From NCBI GenBank assembly GCA_902635895.1, contig CACPPV010000004.1, positions 1 through 64,000 of the forward strand: DNA of 64,000 bases. Direction: 5' to 3'. Origin of the DNA: an uncultured Bacteroidota bacterium. GTDB lineage: Bacteria > Bacteroidota > Bacteroidia > Flavobacteriales > Flavobacteriaceae. Under the pieces are notes generated by a model. It worked only from the letters and a program-made list of their open reading frames with translations. It was not told where the DNA came from and did not search any database. A program made the translations under genes and the position numbers. Shown one piece after another: positions 37,602 to 47,310 of the stretch (its first letter is position 1; each line of letters opens with the position of its first letter).

Positions 37602-39728
37602 ATGGCAATTTTAGGACAAATTCGATCAAGATCAATTTTTTTAATTATAGTAATTGGTTTAGCACTTTTTGCATTCGTTATTTCAGGAGTTTTTGATGGA
37701 AAAGGATATCAAGCTCAAGAACCAGTCGGTGTTATTAATGGCGAAGAAATTTTAATTGAGGATTTTAGATCACAAGTAGATTTTTTTGAGAGAAATTATA
37801 ATCAACAAACTATGATTGCTGTAAATAATGTTTGGAATAATTCTTTGAGATCCGAAATCTTAAAACAGCAATTTGAAACCAGTGGAGTAAAGTCCGGGAA
37901 AGATCATATTCAAAATATTTTGAGTATAAATCCAAGTTTTAGTTCAGATCAAAGGTTTTTAAATGATGCTGGCTTATTTGAGATTGATAAGTTCAAGGAT
38001 TTTATTTTAGAATTAAAGACTACAAATCCTGAAGCTTACGAACAATGGAAAAATCAAGAATCTATATTTGAACTTCAGTCCAATGAACAAATTTATTTCA
38101 ATTTAATCAGTTCTGGAATTAATTACACCAATTTTGATGGTAAAAATGAATACTATTTAAATAATAATAAAATCGATATCGAATTTATTCAAATACCTTA
38201 TTCATCTGTAAACGATTCACTTATTTCATATAAAACATCTGATTTTAAAAAATACATGAGTGAGAACGAAGAAAAGTTTAAAGTTGATGCTTCTAGGGAC
38301 ATACAATATGTTCTTTTTGATGAAAAACCATCTCTTGATGATGAAAAAGCAATAAAAGATCGTTTGTCAAAATTGCTTGTTGAAACAAATGAATATAATG
38401 AGGTTTCAAAACTTGAAGAAACTCTACCTAGCCTTACTACAGCTGAAAACATAAGAGAATTTGTTAACGAATTTTCCGAGATAAGCTTTGATTCAATATA
38501 TCTTCCAAAAGGTTCTTTACCTACAGAACATGCAAACATGTTGTTTAATCTAAATACAAACCAAACTTACGGTCCATATTTAGACGGAGAATATTTTAAA
38601 ATTTCTAGAATGCTTGATAAAAAAATTGGAGGATCTGTTAGATCAAGTCATATTTTGGTTGCATATCAAGGTGCGAGAGATGCCAATCCAACAGTTTCTA
38701 GAACTAAAGATGAGGCAAAAAAAGAAGCTAATAAAATATTGAGGAAAGTAAGAAATTCACCTGAAAAATTTTCTGAATTTGCTCTTGAATTTTCTGATGG
38801 TCCATCAAAGGTTCGAGGTGGAGATCTTGGTTTTGTTCAAGAAGGTTCAATGTTAAAACCTTTTAATGATTTTATTTTTTCCAGAAGAGAAGGTTCCACA
38901 GGAATTGTTGAAACTGATTATGGTTATCATGTAATAAAAGTTGTTGCAAAAGATGACGTTGTATTACTAGCTTCAATAGCTGAAAAAAATATTCCCTCTG
39001 ATCAAACAAGTGATAAGGTATTTAATGAAGCAACAAAATTTGAAATGAATCTTTCTAAAAATCCTGATTTTAAATCGATTGCTGACGAATCTAATTATGA
39101 AATTAAAGTTGTTAATGGTGTTAAGATTTTGGATAATGATTTTCCTGGTCTTAAAAATCAGAGACGAGTCGTTCAATGGTTGTTTTCAGATGAAACCTCT
39201 ATCAATGATTTTAAAAGATTTGATATTTCTAATGGCGGATACCTTATAGTACAAGTCACAGGAACTGTTGAAGAAGGTTTGTCTTCAGTCCAAGATGCAT
39301 CCTATAGAATATTACCTGAAGTTATTAAATCTAAAAAAGCTGAGTATATCATTTCTAATAATGACAATTCTATGTCTATTGAGGATATTGCAGCCTCAAA
39401 TAACATTGAAGTTAAAAAAGCACTAGCCGTTAATCAAAAAAATGCTACTATTTCCGATGCTGGATATGAACCCTCAGTAGTTGGCCATTCATTTGGATTA
39501 GCTTTAAATTCTGTTTCTGATTTTATAATTGGTGAGAATGGAGTTTACAAGATTAAGGTCACTAAAAAAGAAGAATATTCAAACGATAATGAAACTGTAA
39601 ACATAAGTTTTGTTAACTCCTTTAGAAATCAATTAATTAATAGAAACAGATCTTCAATAAACGCCAAGGTTTTTGAGTCTTTAAAAGAAACATCTGAGAT
39701 TACAGATAACAGATCTGTATATTATTAA
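37602..39728 (+). CDS. Peptidylprolyl isomerase, PpiD/SurA-like
   Basis: N-terminal TM; VRSSHILVAYQGA...GGDLGFVQEGSMLKPFNDFIFS...TDYGYHVIKV parvulin domain. Confidence 0.92.
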   Translation: MAILGQIRSRSIFLIIVIGLALFAFVISGVFDGKGYQAQEPVGVINGEEILIEDFRSQVDFFERNYNQQTMIAVNNVWNNSLRSEILKQQFETSGVKSGKDHIQNILSINPSFSSDQRFLNDAGLFEIDKFKDFILELKTTNPEAYEQWKNQESIFELQSNEQIYFNLISSGINYTNFDGKNEYYLNNNKIDIEFIQIPYSSVNDSLISYKTSDFKKYMSENEEKFKVDASRDIQYVLFDEKPSLDDEKAIKDRLSKLLVETNEYNEVSKLEETLPSLTTAENIREFVNEFSEISFDSIYLPKGSLPTEHANMLFNLNTNQTYGPYLDGEYFKISRMLDKKIGGSVRSSHILVAYQGARDANPTVSRTKDEAKKEANKILRKVRNSPEKFSEFALEFSDGPSKVRGGDLGFVQEGSMLKPFNDFIFSRREGSTGIVETDYGYHVIKVVAKDDVVLLASIAEKNIPSDQTSDKVFNEATKFEMNLSKNPDFKSIADESNYEIKVVNGVKILDNDFPGLKNQRRVVQWLFSDETSINDFKRFDISNGGYLIVQVTGTVEEGLSSVQDASYRILPEVIKSKKAEYIISNNDNSMSIEDIAASNNIEVKKALAVNQKNATISDAGYEPSVVGHSFGLALNSVSDFIIGENGVYKIKVTKKEEYSNDNETVNISFVNSFRNQLINRNRSSINAKVFESLKETSEITDNRSVYY

Positions 39729-40216
39729 GAGATAAGGTTAGTGTAAATTAAATATATATACAAGCCCAAAAAAGCTGTAGTAGTTAAGAATTTAACAATC
39801 GTTCCAGTTACTATGCCAATAAATGTCCCTAAAGCGGGTTTTAATGATTGTTTTAGATTATTTTTTTGAATATATTCCCCAGATAGAGCTCCAAAAAATG
39901 ATCCAAAAATTAAACCAAAAGGACCTCCAACTACAAGTCCTATTAAAAGCCCTAAAGTAGCTCCAATTAAACCGTTCTTAGTACCTCCAAGTTTTTTTAA
40001 ACCCAAAACAGGTAATATTAAATCTATAAAAAAAATAAAAGCAGCAATTAGAAATGTAATAATTAAAAATTTCGAATTAAAAGGAATAAAGTCTGAAAAG
40101 TGAATTACCAAAAGACCTAACCAGCTCGTGATAGGCCCAGGAATTATTGGAGTAAAGCTTCCAATTAACCCAATTAAGCAAAAAATTAATCCAATTATTA
40201 TTAAAAATATATCCAT
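39725..40216 (-). CDS. DUF456-family membrane protein
   Basis: Glycine-rich TM repeats GATLGLLIGLVVGGPFGLIFGSFFGALSGE; PIIPGPITSWLG. Confidence 0.75.
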   Translation of the reverse strand: MDIFLIIIGLIFCLIGLIGSFTPIIPGPITSWLGLLVIHFSDFIPFNSKFLIITFLIAAFIFFIDLILPVLGLKKLGGTKNGLIGATLGLLIGLVVGGPFGLIFGSFFGALSGEYIQKNNLKQSLKPALGTFIGIVTGTIVKFLTTTAFLGLYIYLIYTNLIS

Positions 40217-40263
40217 AAAATTTTTTTATAAAATTATATTTAATTTTAGAATAAATAACTGCA

Positions 40264-40725
40264 GTGAAAATTATTAAACTATTATTTTTTATTTTTTTGA
40301 TAATTGGGTGTAAATACAATCCTGAGAAATCCAATTATTCACCTCCAGATGTCAATTGGACCAGCTCCGATGAAATGCCCTCATTAGAAGTTTGTAATGA
40401 CTTAGTAAATGAAAGTGAGAGAAAAAGCTGTTTTAATAAAAAAATTATAAATTTAATTTACTCAAATCTTAGTTTTGGAAAAGTTAGAGTCAAAAATAAA
40501 ATTAATGATACGCTTATTATCTCTTTATTAATAAATGAAAAGGGAAAAATTTCATTAATAGGAATTAAAAATAAAGATAAATTAGCTAATAAAATTCCTG
40601 AATTAGAAACATTAATTGGAAATTCATTAGAAAAAATACCTTCTTTATATCCCGCGACAAAAACTAACATGGGTATTCCTGTGAGCTCAAAATTTAGTTT
40701 ACCTTTAATAATAAAATCAAATTAA
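40264..40725 (+). CDS. Hypothetical lipoprotein (GTG start)
   Basis: LIIGCKYNPE lipobox; TonB-like C-terminal pattern. Confidence 0.55.
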   Translation: MKIIKLLFFIFLIIGCKYNPEKSNYSPPDVNWTSSDEMPSLEVCNDLVNESERKSCFNKKIINLIYSNLSFGKVRVKNKINDTLIISLLINEKGKISLIGIKNKDKLANKIPELETLIGNSLEKIPSLYPATKTNMGIPVSSKFSLPLIIKSN

Positions 40726-40732
40726 AATAGAT

Positions 40733-41296
40733 TTGACATCCACAAACGAAAAAATAATATTAGGCATTGATCCAGGGACTACTATAATGGGTTTTGGTTT
40801 AATTAAGATCGTAAAAAACAAAATGACACTTATTCAAATGAATGAACTGGTTTTAAATAAACTTGATGATCATTACTTGAGGCTTAAACACATTTTTGAA
40901 AGAACTATTGATCTAATAGAAAAATATAATCCAGATGAGATTTCTATTGAAGCTCCTTTTTTTGGAAAAAATGTTCAGTCTATGTTAAAATTAGGCAGAG
41001 CTCAAGGAGTAGCAATGGCTGCTGGACTTTCTAAAGAAATCCCAATAACAGAATATTCTCCAAAAAAAATTAAAATGTCCATAACAGGAAATGGAAATGC
41101 GTCTAAGGAGCAAGTAGCTAAAATGCTTCAAAGCTTATTTAATATTAAGGAGCTCCCTCAAAATCTTGATTCCACAGATGGATTAGCAGCTGCAGTTTGT
41201 CATTTTTATAATAGTAATAAACCTAAATCTTCCTCAAAAAACTATTCAGGTTGGACAGCTTTTGTTAAAAATAATAACGAGAGGATTAAAAAATAA
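40733..41296 (+). CDS. ruvC: Crossover junction endodeoxyribonuclease RuvC (TTG start)
   Basis: ILGIDPGTTIMGFGLI, SIEAPFFGKNVQSMLKLGRAQGVAM, DSTDGLAAAVCHF. Confidence 0.93.
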   Translation: MTSTNEKIILGIDPGTTIMGFGLIKIVKNKMTLIQMNELVLNKLDDHYLRLKHIFERTIDLIEKYNPDEISIEAPFFGKNVQSMLKLGRAQGVAMAAGLSKEIPITEYSPKKIKMSITGNGNASKEQVAKMLQSLFNIKELPQNLDSTDGLAAAVCHFYNSNKPKSSSKNYSGWTAFVKNNNERIKK

Positions 41297-41298
41297 TT

Positions 41299-42426
41299 TT
41301 GTCAGGTATATACTTACATATTCCGTTTTGTAAACAAGCATGTCATTATTGCAACTTTCATTTTTCAACTTCAAAAAAAAATAAAGATGTTGTTATAGAG
41401 TCTATGATAAAAGAGCTTGAGGCTAAGTCAAATGATAATTCTGATATTATTGAAACTATATATTTTGGTGGAGGAACTCCATCAATACTGAGTATTTCAG
41501 AAATAAATAAATTCATAAAAATTATTTACAAAAACTTTAAAATCTCAGAAAATATTGAAATTACTTTGGAAGCAAATCCTGAGGACCTTAGTTTAGATAA
41601 GGTGAAAGAGCTGTCGTTGAGTTCAGTCAACCGATTAAGCATCGGTATTCAATCGTTTAATGATACTGAACTCAAAATGATGAATAGATCTCATAATTCT
41701 AATCAGTCCAAAAATTGTATTGAAAATGCTTCAAGGTATTTTGATAACTTATCAATTGATTTAATATATGGAATGCCAAATAGTAATTTAAAATCTTGGG
41801 AAAAAAACTTACAAATGTTAGAGTGCTGGGAAATTAATCATATTTCTGCATATGCTTTAACTGTGGAATCAAATACTGCTTTAAAGAAATTTATAGAAAA
41901 GGAAATTATTGTTCCTCTGGACGAAGAAGAAGTATATGACCAATATAATTTTATGTTCGAAAAGCTTTCTTTATCAAATTATATTAATTACGAATTATCA
42001 AGTTTTGCTAAAGAGGGTTATTTTTCAAAAAACAATTCTTCTTATTGGCTTGGAAAAAAATATATTGGTATTGGCCCGTCTGCTCATAGTTTTGATGGAA
42101 AAATAAGATCTTGGAATATTTCAAATAATTCTCAATATGTTAAACATATAGAAAATAATAGGCTTTTTTATCAGAACGAACATTTATCAAAAATTGATCA
42201 GTACAACGAACATGTAATGACTGGATTAAGAACAATTTGGGGAGTTTCGCTTGATCAATTAGAAAAAAAATTTGGAAAAAAATATTCTAATCATTTGCTT
42301 TCAAAATCAAAAAAATTCATTGATTTAAATATGTTAGAAATTTCAGACAATATAGTTTTTTCAACCAAAAAAGGAAAATTTCTTTCTGATGGAATTGCAT
42401 CAGAATTATTTATAATTAATCGTTAA
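41299..42426 (+). CDS. hemW: Radical SAM HemW-like protein (TTG start)
   Basis: IYLHIPFCKQACHYCNF (CxxxCxxC), YFGGGTPS, SIGIQSFND, DLIYGMP. Confidence 0.88.
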   Translation: MSGIYLHIPFCKQACHYCNFHFSTSKKNKDVVIESMIKELEAKSNDNSDIIETIYFGGGTPSILSISEINKFIKIIYKNFKISENIEITLEANPEDLSLDKVKELSLSSVNRLSIGIQSFNDTELKMMNRSHNSNQSKNCIENASRYFDNLSIDLIYGMPNSNLKSWEKNLQMLECWEINHISAYALTVESNTALKKFIEKEIIVPLDEEEVYDQYNFMFEKLSLSNYINYELSSFAKEGYFSKNNSSYWLGKKYIGIGPSAHSFDGKIRSWNISNNSQYVKHIENNRLFYQNEHLSKIDQYNEHVMTGLRTIWGVSLDQLEKKFGKKYSNHLLSKSKKFIDLNMLEISDNIVFSTKKGKFLSDGIASELFIINR

Positions 42427-43807
42427 ATAGGTCTTTAAAATAATAATGAAATTTGGTTATGGTTTCAATTCCATTTAGAAAATTTGATACTCCGTAATGC
42501 TCATTTGGAGAGTGAATAGCGTCACTATCCAGCCCAAATCCCATTAAAATTGTTTTGCTTTTTAATTCTTGTTCAAAAAGAGCAATTATAGGGATACTTC
42601 CACCGTCACGTGTTGGAATAGGTTCTAAGTTGAAAACATCTTGGTATGCTTTACTTGCTGCTTTAAATCCAATAGTGTCAGTTGGAGCAACATAAGGCTG
42701 ACCACCATGATGTTCGGTTACCTTTACTTTTACAGTATTGGGAGCAATATCTTTAATATGATCTGTAAAAAGTTTATTTATTCTTTTCCAATCTTGTCCT
42801 GGCACTAATCTCATCGAAATTTTTGCATGAGCTTTACTTGGTAATACAGTCTTAGCGCCTTCACCTGTATATCCTCCCCAAATTCCATTGACATCAAGTG
42901 CAGGTCGAATAGATTGCCTTTCAATAGTACTAAAACCTATTTCACCATCCTCTTTTTGAAGTCCGATTGATTCTTTGAATTCATTAATGTCGAAGGGAGA
43001 GGAATTCAATTTAGTTCTATCATCTTCAGACATTTCAATTACGTTATCATAAAAGCCAGGGATTGTAATTTTTTTATTTTCATCATGTAATGAGTTGATC
43101 ATTTTTGAAAGAACATTGATAGGGTTGGCAACAGTTCCTCCATAATGACCAGAGTGGAGATCTCTATTAGGTCCAGTTATTTCAACTTCCAAGTAAGATA
43201 GACCTCTGAGACCAGTTGTAATTGAAGGAATAGTCTTGCTAATCATTCCAGTATCTGAAACTAGAATAATGTCATTAGACAATTTTTTTTTATTGTTTTT
43301 CACAAAAAGTTCAAGATTATCACTTCCAACTTCTTCTTCCCCTTCAATCATTAATTTAACGTTACAGGGAAGCGTATCGTTTTTGAGTATTATTTCCAGA
43401 GCTTTTAAATGCATAAACATCTGTCCTTTGTCATCACATGCTCCTCTGGCAAAAATTGCTCCTTCTGCATGTATCTTAGTTTTTTTTATGTAAGGATCAA
43501 ACGGATCCTGATCCCAAAGTTCAATTGGATCCACAGGTTGGACATCGTAATGACCATAAATAAGAATAGTTGGAAAGCTTTCATCAATTATTTTTTCTGC
43601 ATAAACTATGGGATGACCCTCAGTTTCACAAATTTCACAATTGTCTAACCCTAAGTTTAAAAAATGAGTCTTTAGTAGCTGTGCTGCTTTTCTTACGTCA
43701 TTATCAAATTCTGATTTTGCGCTTATAGAAGGAATTCTTAATAATTCAAATAACTCTTCAATAAACCTTTCTTTGTTAGATTCGATATAATTTTTGATTT
43801 TGCTCAA
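42416..43807 (-). CDS. M20-family dipeptidase (TTG start)
   Basis: ILIYGHYDVQP, GACDDKGQMFMHLKA, IEGEEEVGS, RDGGSIPI. Confidence 0.92.
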   Translation of the reverse strand: MSKIKNYIESNKERFIEELFELLRIPSISAKSEFDNDVRKAAQLLKTHFLNLGLDNCEICETEGHPIVYAEKIIDESFPTILIYGHYDVQPVDPIELWDQDPFDPYIKKTKIHAEGAIFARGACDDKGQMFMHLKALEIILKNDTLPCNVKLMIEGEEEVGSDNLELFVKNNKKKLSNDIILVSDTGMISKTIPSITTGLRGLSYLEVEITGPNRDLHSGHYGGTVANPINVLSKMINSLHDENKKITIPGFYDNVIEMSEDDRTKLNSSPFDINEFKESIGLQKEDGEIGFSTIERQSIRPALDVNGIWGGYTGEGAKTVLPSKAHAKISMRLVPGQDWKRINKLFTDHIKDIAPNTVKVKVTEHHGGQPYVAPTDTIGFKAASKAYQDVFNLEPIPTRDGGSIPIIALFEQELKSKTILMGFGLDSDAIHSPNEHYGVSNFLNGIETITKFHYYFKDLFND

Positions 43808-43885
43808 ACTAATTATTTTTTGACAAATGTAATTAAAACTACTTTTTACTTATAAAAAATATGTGATATTTCATACAATCTTGCT

Positions 43886-43893
43886 TATATTTG
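43886..43893 (+). promoter_or_regulatory. tRNA-Leu -7 element TATATTTG
   Basis: Perfect TAnnTTTG 8 nt upstream of tRNA 5' end; partial -33 (TGTG) about 20 nt upstream. Confidence 0.6.
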
Positions 43894-43901
43894 CCGTCCG
43901 C

Positions 43902-43983
43902 GCGGGTGTGGTGAAATTGGTAGACACGCTAGACTTAGGATCTAGTGCTTCGCAGCATGGGGGTTCGAGTCCCTTCACCCGCA
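43902..43983 (+). tRNA. tRNA-Leu (TAG)
   Basis: GCGGGTG/CACCCGC acceptor; anticodon loop CTTAGGA; long variable arm; GGTTCGAGTCC T-arm. Confidence 0.97.
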
Positions 43984-43984
43984 C

Positions 43985-44015
43985 AAAAACCTTTGCTTCT
44001 GGCAAAGGTTTTTTT
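43985..44015 (+). terminator. Intrinsic terminator of tRNA-Leu
   Basis: CCTTTGC TTCTG GCAAAGG followed by T7. Confidence 0.85.
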
Positions 44016-44108
44016 AATATTAAAACAATCCGTTTAATTTTAATGTTATATTTATAATGCATATGCAGTATAGCATGATTTTTGACTTTAGTTTCAAAAT
44101 AAATCTTT

Positions 44109-46238
44109 ATGAAAAAAATATTTATCACTTTTTTTATTTCAATCTCTCTTGTTTTTATTAGTTGGAAATTCAATGAAGTAAAATTTGATGATCCTAATAA
44201 AGATAAATTACTAATAGAATTGTTGAAATACGTTTTAGAGAAAGGTCATTATCAATCTAAAGATATAAATGACGAATTGTCTGAAAAAGTATTTGACACT
44301 TACCTTAAATCAATTGATCCTCAAAAAAAATATTTTCTACAATCGGATTACAGAGAATTTAAAAAATTTAGTAAATCACTAGATGACCAATGGATTGACT
44401 ATAATATTGATTTTTTTAATCTTACTTATGAAAGGCTTATGCAGAGGATGAATGAGGTTGAACTTTTAATTCCATCAATATTAGATGAAACTTTTGAGTT
44501 TGAGTCTGATGAAGAAATTAATGTCGATTTTGAAAACTTAAATTATTCTAAAAATAAAAAAGAAAGAATTGAGAGATGGAGGAAACAACTTAAATATTCA
44601 ATGCTAGATTTTTATGATATTAAAATAAAAGATCAGCAAAAAAGATTAGAAAAAAAATCAATTACAAGCAAAAAATCAAATGAAGTATTGCTAGATGAAT
44701 CTATTAAAATGGTTTCTGATAATATTAATGATGTATTCGATTTAATGGACGATTTACAGAAAAAAGATTGGTTTTCAACATACGTTAATTCTTTTGTTTC
44801 TCAATATGATCCTCATACAGTTTATTTCAAGCCTGAGGATAAAGACCGTTTTGATGTAAATATTTCCGGAAGATTTGATGGTATTGGCGCAAGATTACAA
44901 AAAAGAGATGGAGGTATTGAAATAGTTGAAATTATTTTGGGTGGTCCTTTATGGAAGGACAAAAAAATTGAAGCAGGTGATGAAATTATCAAGGTTGGTG
45001 AACCAAATAAAGAACCAGTTGATGTTATTGGTATGAGAATTGACGACGCTATTAAGTTAATAAAAGGGCCTAAAGGTACCGTTGTGGAATTAACAGTTAG
45101 AAAAAAAGTTGACAATGAAATAAAAACTTATCCTATAGTAAGAGATGAAGTTGTTCTTGAAGAAAGTTATGCTAAATCTACAATCATTAATAAAGGTGAG
45201 AGGAAATTTGGATTAATTACTCTTCCAAAATTTTATGTTGATTTTAAAGATTACAACGAGATAAATTGTGCAAAAGACGTTAAAAATGAAATTATCAAAT
45301 TAAAAGAAAAAGGAATTGAAGGTTTAGTTTTGGATTTAAGGAATAATGGTGGGGGTGCCTTGCAAACTGTTGTAGAAATGACGGGACTTTTTATTAAAAC
45401 AGGACCTGTTGTTCAAGTTAAATCAATTGGTAACAGAAAAAAAGTTTTATTCGATCGAGATCCATCTGTTACATGGGACGGTCCACTTGTCATACTTGTT
45501 AATCAAATGTCGGCTTCAGCTTCTGAAATTTTAGCAGCAGCTCTACAGGATTACGAAAGAGCTGTAGTAATAGGAAGTGATAATACTTTTGGTAAAGGAA
45601 CAGTTCAAAATGTTCTTGATTTAAACAGATTTATTTCTAACAGTAATTTTGATCTGGGTGCTTTGAAAATTACAACTGAAAAGTTTTATAGAATTAGTGG
45701 TGGGTCTGTACAGCTTAAAGGAGTTGAGAGTGATATTGTAACACCAAATAGGTTTTCACATATTAAAATTGGTGAGTCTGACGAGAAAAATCCACTTGAA
45801 TGGGATCAGATTGATAAAGCTAATTATCAGAAATGGAATGGATATTTTAATTATAAAGATGTTGTAGAACTATCAAAAATAAGAATATCTAATAATGAGC
45901 TTTTTAATTTGATTGATTTAAATGCTAAATGGTTAGCCGAAAAAAGAAAGAAAAAAACATTTACTTTAAATTATAATTCATACAAGTTAGATCAATCTAA
46001 TAACAAAAAAAAGCTTGAGCAGTTCAAAAAAATTTCAAATTATAAAAATAATTTAAGCTTTGAATTATTAGTAGATCAATCAAAATCAACAATTAGTAGT
46101 GAAGAATTCAAAGAGAAAAGAAATAGATGGCATAATATTCTTAAATCAGATATTTACATTAACGAATCTATTAATGTTCTTTCTAATTTAAAAACTAAAA
46201 AAATTCAAAAGAAGAATATTTTGGCAAAAGCAGGCTGA
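44109..46238 (+). CDS. Carboxy-terminal processing peptidase (S41, Tsp/Prc-like)
   Basis: FDGIGARLQKRDGGIEIVEIILGGPLW PDZ; LVLDLRNNGGGALQ; SASASEILAAALQDYERAVVIG. Confidence 0.93.
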   Translation: MKKIFITFFISISLVFISWKFNEVKFDDPNKDKLLIELLKYVLEKGHYQSKDINDELSEKVFDTYLKSIDPQKKYFLQSDYREFKKFSKSLDDQWIDYNIDFFNLTYERLMQRMNEVELLIPSILDETFEFESDEEINVDFENLNYSKNKKERIERWRKQLKYSMLDFYDIKIKDQQKRLEKKSITSKKSNEVLLDESIKMVSDNINDVFDLMDDLQKKDWFSTYVNSFVSQYDPHTVYFKPEDKDRFDVNISGRFDGIGARLQKRDGGIEIVEIILGGPLWKDKKIEAGDEIIKVGEPNKEPVDVIGMRIDDAIKLIKGPKGTVVELTVRKKVDNEIKTYPIVRDEVVLEESYAKSTIINKGERKFGLITLPKFYVDFKDYNEINCAKDVKNEIIKLKEKGIEGLVLDLRNNGGGALQTVVEMTGLFIKTGPVVQVKSIGNRKKVLFDRDPSVTWDGPLVILVNQMSASASEILAAALQDYERAVVIGSDNTFGKGTVQNVLDLNRFISNSNFDLGALKITTEKFYRISGGSVQLKGVESDIVTPNRFSHIKIGESDEKNPLEWDQIDKANYQKWNGYFNYKDVVELSKIRISNNELFNLIDLNAKWLAEKRKKKTFTLNYNSYKLDQSNNKKKLEQFKKISNYKNNLSFELLVDQSKSTISSEEFKEKRNRWHNILKSDIYINESINVLSNLKTKKIQKKNILAKAG

Positions 46239-47308
46239 TGAAATTAATACAAGGTAAATCATTAAATAATTTTGGAATTATTTTAAGCTTTGGATTCATC
46301 TTTTTTTGTTTTTTAGTTTCAATTTTTTCATACTTCATTATCCCAGATAATTCAAGGTTTTCTAACCAGATGCACTTGGAGATAAACTCTAAACATCCAG
46401 GCTTTTCAGCACAGTTTATTATAATACCCAATGAAAATTCCAACAAACAAAATTTTATTAGTAGAATGTTTGTTGGTAACATGTACCCAAACGATGAGAT
46501 CCTAATTTCTAGCTACAACTTTAATGATAATGGTATTGAGTATAGGGATTTATATGATTCCGAAAAAAAAAATATTGAGTATAGTAAATTTCCAAAGGGT
46601 TCTGATAAAAAAACAATTGAAACTAAATACATAAAAACACGTAAATATATTTTTGGAACCGATAACTATGGTAGAGATGTATTTGGTCGAATAGTTTTGG
46701 GAACTAGAGTTTCAATTTCCATAGGAGTTATTGCTGTTTTAATATCACTTTTAATTGGTGTGACCATAGGTTTAATAAGTGGATTTTATGGAGGAGTAAT
46801 CGATAAATTTTTTATGATGATCATAAATATTTTTTGGTCAATACCAACTTTACTTTTAGTTATTGCTTTTTCTTTAGCCCTTGGTAAGGGATTTTGGCAA
46901 GTTTATGTAGCTGTAGGGTTAACTATGTGGGTAGAAGTAGCAAGAGTTGTTAGAGGACAAGTTATCTCAGAAAAAAATAAAGAATATATAACAGCTACAA
47001 AAGTTTTAGGATTTTCTGATTTTAGAATATTTTATAATCATTTATTACCCAATATTATTGGACCCATTTTAATTATTTCAGCTGCAAATTTTGCGTCTGC
47101 AATTTTAATTGAAAGTGGTTTGAGTTTTCTTGGTATAGGAACTCAACCCCCAATGCCAAGCTGGGGTTCAATGATAAAAGACAACTACCAGTATATAATT
47201 TTAGGAAAAGAGTATTTAGCAATAATTCCAGGTTTGTCGATAATGTTATTGGTAACAAGTTTTATGTTCTTAGGAAATAACTTAGAGAGTTATTTTAAGT
47301 CTCGCTAA
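46238..47308 (+). CDS. ABC transporter permease, DppC/OppC-like
   Basis: FGTDNYGRDVFGRIVLGTRVSISIG; EYITATKVLGFSDFRIFYNHLLPN EAA-loop. Confidence 0.88.
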   Translation: MKLIQGKSLNNFGIILSFGFIFFCFLVSIFSYFIIPDNSRFSNQMHLEINSKHPGFSAQFIIIPNENSNKQNFISRMFVGNMYPNDEILISSYNFNDNGIEYRDLYDSEKKNIEYSKFPKGSDKKTIETKYIKTRKYIFGTDNYGRDVFGRIVLGTRVSISIGVIAVLISLLIGVTIGLISGFYGGVIDKFFMMIINIFWSIPTLLLVIAFSLALGKGFWQVYVAVGLTMWVEVARVVRGQVISEKNKEYITATKVLGFSDFRIFYNHLLPNIIGPILIISAANFASAILIESGLSFLGIGTQPPMPSWGSMIKDNYQYIILGKEYLAIIPGLSIMLLVTSFMFLGNNLESYFKSR

Positions 47309-47310
47309 AT

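Noticed and set aside
38198-38539. 113-aa antisense ORF in ppiD
   Set aside because: Ser/Phe-rich reverse translation of coding sequence, no start context or motif.
43863-44057. Plus-strand 64-aa ORF and minus-strand 100-aa ORF (43871-44173)
   Set aside because: They lie over tRNA-Leu and its terminator; the peptides are translations of the tRNA sequence.
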